A stretch of DNA of 5,992 bases from JBFWIL01 sp050256015. GTDB lineage: Bacteria > Bacteroidota > Bacteroidia > Bacteroidales > Prolixibacteraceae. The stretch is taken from positions 1-5,992 of the forward strand of contig JBFWIL010000167.1 of NCBI GenBank assembly GCA_050256015.1, in the 5' to 3' direction. The translations under genes were made by a program, and so were the position numbers. The notes under the pieces were generated by a model. The model worked only from the letters and a program-made list of their open reading frames with translations, was not told the DNA's origin and did no database searches. Within the stretch, counting starts at the first letter, position 1. Every line of letters begins with the position of its first letter. Shown here one piece after another: positions 1-4,908 of the stretch.

Positions 1-711
1 TTTTTTTACCATGACGGCTGCCACTGCACTGGATGAGCTGCCCGAAGCCAGGGTGTAACCGGCTCCGCGTTCCCATATCAGGATATCCACCAGTTTGGGA
101 GAGACTACCCGTGCAAATTGCACATTGATGCGGTTGGGAAACCTGGGGTGCCGCTCAATTAGCGGACCGTACTGCATGATCTCGTCTACAGAAAGCTTCT
201 CCTTAAGAATAACACAATGCGGATTGCCTACCGATACGCAGTTGACCGTGTAGGTTTTCCCATCCAACTGAAGCATTTCGTCCAGACATTCCGCTTGTTC
301 GCTGATTACCGGAATGCGGGCCGCCTCAAACAGGGCTTTCCCAATATCAACCCGGACGGTACGGGCCTTCCCGTTTTCCTGTTCCGTGATCTCTGCCTGC
401 ACAAGTCCTCCCAAAGTGTCGATGGAAAAAGAGGTGGACCGGGTGTACCCGTGATCATAAAGGAACTTGGCAAAAATCCGCAGTCCGTTTCCGCTTTTTT
501 CCGCCTCCGATCCGTCTGGGTTCAGGATGCGCAGTCCGAAGTCGGCTTGCCTGCTCTCGGTCAGTACCAGGATGCCGTCCGATCCTATTCCGTAATGAAC
601 ATCACAAAGGGTACGGATATTCTGCTCATTTAATGCGAATGAAATATGCCGGTTGTCAATCACAAGATAATCGTTTCCCAGCCCGTGTGATTTTACAAAG
701 AAATTTTTCAT
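1..711 (-). CDS. dapF: Diaminopimelate epimerase family protein (DapF-like), 3' end missing, both catalytic Cys are Ser
   Basis: The 237 visible residues start at the ATG at 709-711 and run off the left edge; DapF is usually about 275 residues, so roughly 40 are missing. DapF interconverts LL- and meso-diaminopimelate in the cytoplasm for lysine and peptidoglycan synthesis, using two cysteines as an acid/base pair. Family motifs seen: HGLGNDY (9-15), GIGSDGI (41-47), NPDGSEAE (64-71), SVGNPHCV (160-167), FPNRINV (191-197) and ERGAGYT (214-220). These cover the substrate-binding Asn, Glu and Arg positions. Where the family has CGNG and ACGTG, this protein reads SGNG (Ser73, codon AGC at 493-495) and ASGSS (Ser223, codon TCG at 43-45), so both catalytic cysteines are serine. 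The frame is otherwise intact, which argues against decay. Its start lies 5 nt after the stop of the ABC ATPase gene, so the two are probably co-transcribed. Family membership is secure; epimerase activity on diaminopimelate is not. It could be a paralogue with another substrate or a slow enzyme. Confidence 0.87.
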   Translation of the reverse strand, partial: MKNFFVKSHGLGNDYLVIDNRHISFALNEQNIRTLCDVHYGIGSDGILVLTESRQADFGLRILNPDGSEAEKSGNGLRIFAKFLYDHGYTRSTSFSIDTLGGLVQAEITEQENGKARTVRVDIGKALFEAARIPVISEQAECLDEMLQLDGKTYTVNCVSVGNPHCVILKEKLSVDEIMQYGPLIERHPRFPNRINVQFARVVSPKLVDILIWERGAGYTLASGSSSSAVAAVMVKK

Positions 712-716
712 GGTGT

Positions 717-2324
717 TCACGTTTTACTTTCTGTGGATTTTTGACGGATCGTCTCCGGCGGACAAAGGTACGAAAATTCATGCAGTGCATCCAGCCGGCC
801 GCAAAAGTCTGTTTTTCCGTCTTTCAGTCGCAGTTGCAAGTTAACGCAGGGCGGAATTTCCCCGGGTACATGGGTTACATATATCAGGGTGGTTTTCAGT
901 CGGGTGCACAGCGTGTTCAGCAGCCGGATAAAATTCCGGCTTTGGTGCATATCCAGTCCCTGGCAGGGTTCGTCCAGGATTAACAGGGCGGGCGATTTGA
1001 CCAGGGCCCGTGCAAGCAACAGCGATCGTTGCTGTCCTGCGGATGTCTGAACGTACAGACGATTTCTGAGCTGGTTCAGGTTTAGCAGGGAAAGCCATAT
1101 TTCTGCTGTTTTTTGCTGGAAGTCAGTTGGTTGTGAGGAAAAGCCTATTTCATCACGGAAGCCGGAAAGCAAAACATCCATACAGGAGAGGGAATCGTAA
1201 CGGGAGGTTTGCCCGACAGCCAGTCCGGGTATGGTATTGTAAATTCCGGCTCCGCGTCCAAAATACAGGTGAAGTTCCGGAGAAACAAAACCAATCTGCT
1301 TTTTGATGTCCCAGATACTTTCTCCCGTGCCCCTTTTGCGGTCGAACAGGATTAGATTATTGGCGTAGCCCTGCGGATTGTCGGCTGTGATCAGGCTTAG
1401 CAGCGTGGTTTTCCCGGCTCCGTTAGGACCGGTCAGGGCCCATTGTTCTCCCTGCCGTATTTCCCAGCTTACGTTTTTGAGTATGCTTTTCCCTCCCAGG
1501 CATACATTCACTCCCTGCATGCGAACGATGTATGTATAGTTTTTTTTTCTGCATGGCAGTTCCCTGATAAGATCCTCCCGGGCCGGTTCACCGGTTTCTA
1601 TGGTTGGAGCCACGGCGGATCGGTACCGGTGCAGGCTGATGTACCTAACGGGTTTTCCCTCGCGCAGTTCGAGAACCATTCCTATTCCCGGAGGAATATG
1701 GTTTTCATGGCAGATTACCACCAGGCTGAGCCCGTTTGCCATTTGCTGCTCCAGCAAACGGCTGAGCATGGCCCGTGATTCTGCATCGAGACCGGTAAAC
1801 GGTTGATCCAGGACCAGCAGTCCCGGGTCTTCCAGCAGGGCTGCCGTGAGCTGGGTCCGCTTGCGTTCACCGTTACTTAGCTCCAGCAGCCGTGATCCAG
1901 AAATCCGGCTGATCTGCATGAGATCCATTAATTCTTCAAGCCTGTGCGGGGATGCCGATCCGTTGCTTTTTTGTTGTATTTGCTCCAGAAATTTCCGGAC
2001 CCGGGGTGTGTTCTCCATCCCTTGATTTTCATAGCGCTGACCGTAATAAGTGCTTCGCTGCCCGGAATACGATATAAACTGATCCTGCTGAAAAACCATC
2101 TTCCGTTTTAATCCGGGGGCTGTTTGCAGGATTCCGCCCGAAGGCACAAGCATCCCCGCCAGCACCATGCCCAGGCTGGTTTTTCCGCTTCCGGAATTTC
2201 CGGTTACGGCCAGGGATTCTCCTTGTCTTAGCCGGAGATTGATACCATTCAGTATGACGAAATTATCTTTTTGTAAGGAGAGGTTTTTTGCGCAAATCAG
2301 TTCCTTTTCCGAGACTCCCTTCAT
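717..2324 (-). CDS. modF: Tandem-domain ABC ATPase, ModF/PhrA type, no membrane domain
   Basis: A 535-residue soluble protein with two ABC nucleotide-binding domains. Domain 1: Walker A GNSGSGKT (42-49), Q-loop FQQDQ (78-82), signature LSNGE (149-153), Walker B LLVLDQP (169-175), D-loop GLD (178-180), H-loop His206. Domain 2: Walker A GPNGAGKTT (299-307), signature TSAGQ (427-431), Walker B LLILDEP (447-453), D-loop GLD (456-458), H-loop His485. The stretch around NPQGYANNL and SIWDIKK (316-342) matches E. coli ModF closely. The role of ModF is poorly defined; it has been linked by name to molybdate transport and photorepair, and neither is shown here. Oddities: the catalytic Walker B Glu of domain 1 is Gln174 (CAA, 1803-1805), and about 20 extra residues sit near 355-376 compared with E. 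coli ModF as I recall it. An in-frame ATG exists at 2423, but it would translate the tonB terminator and the promoter, so Met at 2322-2324 is chosen. No transmembrane partner gene is present. Confidence 0.88.
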   Translation of the reverse strand: MKGVSEKELICAKNLSLQKDNFVILNGINLRLRQGESLAVTGNSGSGKTSLGMVLAGMLVPSGGILQTAPGLKRKMVFQQDQFISYSGQRSTYYGQRYENQGMENTPRVRKFLEQIQQKSNGSASPHRLEELMDLMQISRISGSRLLELSNGERKRTQLTAALLEDPGLLVLDQPFTGLDAESRAMLSRLLEQQMANGLSLVVICHENHIPPGIGMVLELREGKPVRYISLHRYRSAVAPTIETGEPAREDLIRELPCRKKNYTYIVRMQGVNVCLGGKSILKNVSWEIRQGEQWALTGPNGAGKTTLLSLITADNPQGYANNLILFDRKRGTGESIWDIKKQIGFVSPELHLYFGRGAGIYNTIPGLAVGQTSRYDSLSCMDVLLSGFRDEIGFSSQPTDFQQKTAEIWLSLLNLNQLRNRLYVQTSAGQQRSLLLARALVKSPALLILDEPCQGLDMHQSRNFIRLLNTLCTRLKTTLIYVTHVPGEIPPCVNLQLRLKDGKTDFCGRLDALHEFSYLCPPETIRQKSTESKT

Positions 2325-2337
2325 GCTTGTTTTTTTG

Positions 2338-2345
2338 CAAAGATA
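2338..2345 (-). promoter_or_regulatory. Bacteroidota -7 promoter box for the modF-dapF unit
   Basis: Read leftward the sequence is TATCTTTG, a full match to the Bacteroidota -7 consensus TAnnTTTG. It ends 13 nt before the ATG at 2324, so the transcript would have a very short leader. No clear -33 TTTG lies 19-21 nt upstream; that stretch is an A-rich (T-rich on the template-sense strand) run belonging to the preceding terminator. The box supports starting the ABC ATPase at 2324 rather than 2423. Confidence 0.6.
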
Positions 2346-2356
2346 AGCGAGAGGAC

Positions 2357-2398
2357 GAAAAGAAAAAAGAAGCCGGGTTGCTTCCAGACAGGCTTCTT
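2357..2398 (-). terminator. Intrinsic terminator after tonB
   Basis: Read leftward, an 8-bp stem AAGAAGCC / GGCTTCTT (arms 2391-2398 and 2367-2374) encloses a 16-nt loop and runs straight into a T-rich tract (TTTTTTCTTTTC). It begins about 25 nt after the tonB stop and should end that transcript, separating tonB from the ABC ATPase gene although both point left. The loop is longer than usual, so efficiency is uncertain. Confidence 0.75.
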
Positions 2399-2423
2399 GT
2401 CCGGGATTCCACAGACTGAGCAA

Positions 2424-3116
2424 TTATTGCAGCACAAAGCTGATGGGTACACTGAAGGATACCCGTACCGGCTCCCCGCGTTGTTTCCCGGGTTTCCAGC
2501 GGGGGAGGCTGTTGACTACGCGCAGGGCTTCCTTGTCAAGTGAAGGGTCAACTCCCCGGATCACCTGGGCGTCGGAAACTTTTCCGTCTTTCCCGACCAC
2601 AAAGCTGACGTAGACTTTCCCCTGAATGCCGTTCTCCTGGGCGATTACCGGATAACGGATAGCATTGGAGATAAACCGGCGTAGCGCCAGTTCCCCGCCG
2701 GGAAATTCAGGCATTTCCTCCACAATATAAAAAATAGGAGAATCGTCTTCCTTTTCTTCTTTCCGGCCGAAATTAATAACCGGGGTAATATCGATCATGG
2801 TTTCCTGATCTGCTTCGGTATCGGCAATTACCAGTTCTTCCTCAAGCTCCACATCGTTGGAGACGATGTGGAGAATCTCCACGACTTTTTGCGGAGGAGG
2901 AGGTTCCGGCGGACGAACCTCTTCAGGACGGGTAACAGGAATAAGCTCCGATTCAATTTCCTGGTAATTAACCTCTCCCAGCGGAGTGACCTGATGAACG
3001 GGGGTTTTCCATTCCAGAGCCGCATAAATAATAGCCAGTGCCACGATAAGTCCCAACTCCACGAAAAGATTGTGATACCGCTCCAAATCTGCTCCCGGGT
3101 ATTTTTTTAGTTCCAT
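2424..3116 (-). CDS. tonB: Energy transducer TonB
   Basis: A 230-residue inner-membrane protein that, with ExbB/ExbD, passes proton-motive energy to TonB-dependent outer-membrane transporters. In order: a short basic N-terminus (MELKK), one membrane segment at about 18-34 (LFVELGLIVALAIIYAAL), a periplasmic linker with a proline cluster (RPPEPPPP, 68-75) followed by an acidic stretch (89-106), and a C-terminal TonB domain at about 140-230. The domain shows FPGGELALRRFI, RYP (154-156), GKVYVSFVV, GKDGKV and LPRWKPG, typical of Bacteroidales TonB. An in-frame ATG 12 codons upstream would add MQNGVHNQNRIV; I prefer Met at 3114-3116 because homologues begin with a similar Met-Glu-x-Lys-Lys stretch before the membrane helix. 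No exbB, exbD or TonB-dependent receptor gene is in the window, so its client is unknown. The gene has its own terminator and appears monocistronic. Confidence 0.9.
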   Translation of the reverse strand: MELKKYPGADLERYHNLFVELGLIVALAIIYAALEWKTPVHQVTPLGEVNYQEIESELIPVTRPEEVRPPEPPPPQKVVEILHIVSNDVELEEELVIADTEADQETMIDITPVINFGRKEEKEDDSPIFYIVEEMPEFPGGELALRRFISNAIRYPVIAQENGIQGKVYVSFVVGKDGKVSDAQVIRGVDPSLDKEALRVVNSLPRWKPGKQRGEPVRVSFSVPISFVLQ

Positions 3117-3157
3117 GACAATTCGGTTTTGGTTATGAACGCCGTTTTGCACTGTAT

Positions 3158-3174
3158 GCAGGATCTGCTCCTGC
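3158..3174 (-). repeat. Short inverted repeat in the tonB leader
   Basis: GCAGGA / TCCTGC arms (6 bp) around a 5-nt loop, 42 nt upstream of the preferred tonB start. If the tonB transcript begins upstream of it, this would be a small 5'-leader hairpin. There is no T tract, so it is not a terminator. Confidence 0.4.
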
Positions 3175-3234
3175 TGTATTCAGCCTTTGTAAATAAACAT
3201 TTAATTATACGTTCTTTCAGGTCATAAGGTTTTC

Positions 3235-3271
3235 CCGGAATATTCCGGCAGTTGTCCGGATTTTATTCCGG
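3235..3271. repeat. Cluster of CCGGAAT/ATTCCGG half-sites
   Basis: A perfect 14-nt palindrome, CCGGAATATTCCGG, spans 3235-3248. Eight nucleotides later comes a second, imperfect one, CCGGATTTTATTCCGG (3256-3271). Together they give four copies of a CCGGA(A)T-type half-site in 37 nt, about 120 nt upstream of tonB. This could be a dimeric regulator's operator or a pair of hairpins. CCGGA-type words also occur in the coding DNA, which lowers the significance. Confidence 0.45.
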
Positions 3272-3277
3272 TTTCTG

Positions 3278-3306
3278 TTCTTAATAAATCGGGTTTGTCT
3301 TAAGAA
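3278..3306. repeat. Inverted repeat TTCTTAA / TTAAGAA
   Basis: Seven-base arms at 3278-3284 and 3300-3306 enclose 15 nt. The arms share the TTCTT/AAGAA core with the palindrome at 3458-3471. There is no T tract on either side, so a binding site or chance is more likely than a terminator. Confidence 0.3.
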
Positions 3307-3327
3307 ATTGCAAGTTGAAGCGTATTT

Positions 3328-3360
3328 TTTGCAGTAAATAAAAAGCAAAATGTTATTTTG
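3328..3360 (+). promoter_or_regulatory. Candidate distal asd promoter
   Basis: TTTG (3328-3331), 21 nt, then TTATTTTG (3353-3360). This matches the Bacteroidota -33 TTTG and, with one mismatch, the -7 TAnnTTTG box at a plausible spacing. Use of this promoter would give an asd leader of about 140 nt. The region is A/T-rich, so a chance match is possible. Confidence 0.35.
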
Positions 3361-3413
3361 GCCGAGGAATGCGAATGTGCGCAGGGCTTGTTTGTTTATG
3401 ATTCTGAATATTT

Positions 3414-3445
3414 TTTGCAACAGAGCCGGAAAGTTACGACCTTTG
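3414..3445 (+). promoter_or_regulatory. Candidate proximal asd promoter
   Basis: TTTG (3414-3417, inside TTTTTTGCA), 20 nt, then GACCTTTG (3438-3445), one mismatch from TAnnTTTG. A start a few bases later would leave a leader of about 55-60 nt and put the palindrome at 3458-3471 just downstream of the transcription start, a common operator position. It is a slightly better candidate than the distal element because it is closer to the gene. Confidence 0.4.
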
Positions 3446-3457
3446 AGGGCACATTCG

Positions 3458-3471
3458 GTTCTTTTAAGAAC
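3458..3471. repeat. Palindrome GTTCTT-TT-AAGAAC upstream of asd
   Basis: Six-base arms GTTCTT and AAGAAC are separated by TT, 38 nt before the asd ATG. It could bind a dimeric regulator; the tight spacing makes it a poor RNA hairpin unless the stem shortens to 5 bp with a 4-nt loop. Confidence 0.45.
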
Positions 3472-3509
3472 GGATAGAAGAATAACATCTAATAATTAAC
3501 TTTTTTCGA

Positions 3510-4520
3510 ATGAGAGTTGCAATAATTGGTGCTAGCGGAGCGGTGGGCCAGGAATTTTTGAAAGTACTGGCCGAGCGGAATTTCCCTCTGGATGAGCTGA
3601 TCGTTTTCGGTTCAGCAAGGAGTGCCGGGAAAACTTATGAATATAAGGGTAAGGAGCTTAAAGTAAAGGAACTCAGACATAATGACGATTTCAAGGGCGT
3701 TGACATCGCCCTGACCTCTGCGGGGGCATCCGTGTCAAAAGAATTTGCTCCGACCATAACCAAATTCGGAGCCGTCATGATCGATAACTCCAGTGCCTTT
3801 CGTTATGATGAAGATGTGCCGCTGGTGGTTCCGGAAGTAAATCCCGGAGATGCCCGGAACCGGCCCAGGAACATTATTGCCAATCCGAACTGCTCCACCA
3901 TTCAGATGGTGGTGGCTCTGAAACCGGTAAATGATCTGTCCCCGATTACCCGCGTGCAGGTGGCTACTTATCAGGCAGCCAGCGGTGCGGGAGCCCAGGG
4001 CATTGCCGAGCTGGAAGAGCAGGTGCGTGAAGTGGCGGCAGGAAAGGAAGTTACGGTTAATAAGTTCCCTTATCAGCTGGCTATGAACCTGATTCCCCAT
4101 ATTGATGTGTTCCTGGATAATGACTACTCCAAGGAGGAGATGAAGATGAACTGGGAGACCAAAAAGATCCTGCATACCACGGCTGAAGTGAGTGCAACCT
4201 GTGTGCGGGTTCCCGTTGCCCGTTCCCATTCCGAGGCTATCTGGGTGGAAACCGAGGAGGCTATGGACCTGAGGCGGATTCGTGAAGCATTTGAGCAGTT
4301 CGAGGGACTGACCCTGATCGATAACCCGGCTCGGAAGGAATATCCGATGCCCCTCTTTGTTTCCGGAAAGGATGATGTATACGTGGGGCGTTTGCGAAAA
4401 GACCTGAGCAATCCGAAAGGATTTACGTTCTGGTGCGTGGGCGATCAGATTAAGAAAGGAGCAGCTCTGAATGCCGTTCAGATTGCAGAGTGGCTGGTTC
4501 GAAACGGAGAAGTGAGTTGA
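3510..4520 (+). CDS. asd: Aspartate-semialdehyde dehydrogenase
   Basis: This 336-residue enzyme reduces aspartyl phosphate to aspartate semialdehyde with NADPH, the branch-point precursor of lysine/diaminopimelate, threonine and methionine. Length and sequence match the family. Seen: the nucleotide loop GASGAVG (7-13), GSARSAGK (34-41) for the NADP phosphate, TSAGAS (69-74), IDNSSAFR (91-98), the active-site NPNC with nucleophile Cys128, YQAASGAG (154-161) with Gln155, and CVRVPVARSH (231-240). The last supplies substrate-binding Arg233 and the base His240, with the same 7-residue spacing as in E. coli (Arg267/His274). The C-terminal GDQIKKGAALNAVQIAEWL (311-329) is typical. The ATG at 3510 aligns with the usual N-terminus MRVAIIGASG; the leader just before it is A/T-rich without a Shine-Dalgarno sequence, as is normal in Bacteroidota. 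It is transcribed alone, divergent from tonB and followed by a strong terminator. All catalytic residues are present. Confidence 0.97.
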   Translation: MRVAIIGASGAVGQEFLKVLAERNFPLDELIVFGSARSAGKTYEYKGKELKVKELRHNDDFKGVDIALTSAGASVSKEFAPTITKFGAVMIDNSSAFRYDEDVPLVVPEVNPGDARNRPRNIIANPNCSTIQMVVALKPVNDLSPITRVQVATYQAASGAGAQGIAELEEQVREVAAGKEVTVNKFPYQLAMNLIPHIDVFLDNDYSKEEMKMNWETKKILHTTAEVSATCVRVPVARSHSEAIWVETEEAMDLRRIREAFEQFEGLTLIDNPARKEYPMPLFVSGKDDVYVGRLRKDLSNPKGFTFWCVGDQIKKGAALNAVQIAEWLVRNGEVS

Positions 4521-4539
4521 GGAAGGGAGCCTGCTCGCG

Positions 4540-4560
4540 ATCCGGTGTCCTTTGCCGGAT
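4540..4560 (+). repeat. Hairpin just after asd
   Basis: ATCCGG / CCGGAT arms (6 bp) with a 9-nt loop, starting 20 nt after the asd stop. It has no T tract. It may protect the mRNA 3' end or simply be chance; the terminator proper lies 40 nt further on. Confidence 0.4.
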
Positions 4561-4599
4561 AGCATGTGTAAACAATAGATAATTAAGCAGAGATGAATA

Positions 4600-4629
4600 A
4601 AAAAGACCGGTTTTTCAGCCGGTCTTTTT
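4600..4629 (+). terminator. Strong intrinsic terminator after asd
   Basis: An 11-bp perfect stem, AAAAAGACCGG (4600-4610) / CCGGTCTTTTT (4619-4629), with an 8-nt loop. The descending arm ends in TTTTTGTTTG. The A tract on the other side would let it work in both directions, but no leftward gene ends here. Confidence 0.9.
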
Positions 4630-4747
4630 GTTTGAAATGGGTCGTTTTTGGGAAGAAACTTAACCGGTTGCTATTTATATTCTTTTTCGCATTTTTTCCG
4701 ATCTTGTTGCTTATTTCTTCGGGAAAACCCTTTTTTATTTGATGAAG

Positions 4748-4761
4748 GGCAGTTTTGTGCT
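4748..4761. repeat. 14-nt direct repeat, copy 1 (GGCAGTTTTGTGCT)
   Basis: An exact copy of the sequence at 5646-5659, lying 148 nt upstream of ispD. The second copy forms one arm, the loop and the start of the other arm of the hairpin after ispD; this copy is not part of a good hairpin because its flanks differ. It may be a decayed copy of the same element or chance. Confidence 0.4.
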
Positions 4762-4852
4762 TCCGAAAGGGCTGTTTGCCGTCATGAAAGAAAGTGAAAA
4801 AAGCTTATCGCCGACAGGCTGTGTGTTGAGTGCACGGGATTTTTTCTCAGAA

Positions 4853-4882
4853 TTGAATATCGGGAAGAATCTTTTACTTTTG
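4853..4882 (+). promoter_or_regulatory. Bacteroidota-type promoter of ispD
   Basis: TTG at 4853-4855, 19 nt, then TACTTTTG at 4875-4882. The -7 box matches TAnnTTTG fully and the spacing fits. The ATG follows 26 nt after the box, giving an expected leader of about 20 nt. This is the best promoter in the window. Confidence 0.72.
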
Positions 4883-4908
4883 TTGTATATGAAACAGAAA
4901 CGGCCGAG

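Larger units (their letters stand above)
3117..3509. other. Divergent intergenic region between tonB and asd
   Basis: This 393-nt gap holds no ORF I believe. It is A/T-richer than the genes and carries the upstream regions of both. I see several inverted repeats (3158-3174, 3235-3271, 3278-3306, 3458-3471) and two rightward promoter-like elements ahead of asd. No clear Bacteroidota promoter was found for tonB; a leftward TATAAT at 3204-3209 exists but has no matching upstream box. I see no match to a lysine riboswitch, tRNA or other RNA family I can recognise by eye. Confidence 0.7.
4521..4908. other. Intergenic region between asd and ispD
   Basis: A 388-nt gap. It holds a hairpin (4540-4560), the asd terminator (4600-4629), a T-rich stretch (about 4640-4740) and the ispD promoter (4853-4882). 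A 60-codon ATG frame (4739-4921) crosses the ispD start; it has no recognisable domain, lies partly upstream of the ispD promoter and is judged not to be a gene. No RNA gene is recognised. Confidence 0.65.

Noticed and set aside
217..983. Two rightward frames (217-633 and 633-983) covering the dapF-like gene and the end of the ABC ATPase gene
   Set aside because: The opposite strand encodes conserved DapF and ABC motifs throughout; the rightward products show no domain.
3204..3209. TATAAT on the leftward strand as a tonB -10 box
   Set aside because: No -35-like box at 17 nt, and Bacteroidota primary sigma factor prefers TAnnTTTG; the match is likely chance in A/T-rich DNA.
3217..3420. A 67-codon leftward frame in the tonB-asd gap
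   Set aside because: Composition is that of translated A/T-rich spacer, no domain or leader is seen, and it covers the palindromes and the promoter-like elements.
3307..3509. A possible lysine riboswitch in the asd leader
   Set aside because: I could not find the conserved L-box core elements by eye. A covariance-model search of 3300-3509 would settle it.
3735..4565. A 276-codon open frame on the reverse strand, antisense to asd
   Set aside because: asd is certain from its motifs; the reverse frame lacks any recognisable domain and is a by-product of codon bias.
4719..4740. GGG-AAAA-CCC followed by TTTTTT as a second terminator
   Set aside because: The stem has only 3 base pairs, too short to be a credible terminator.
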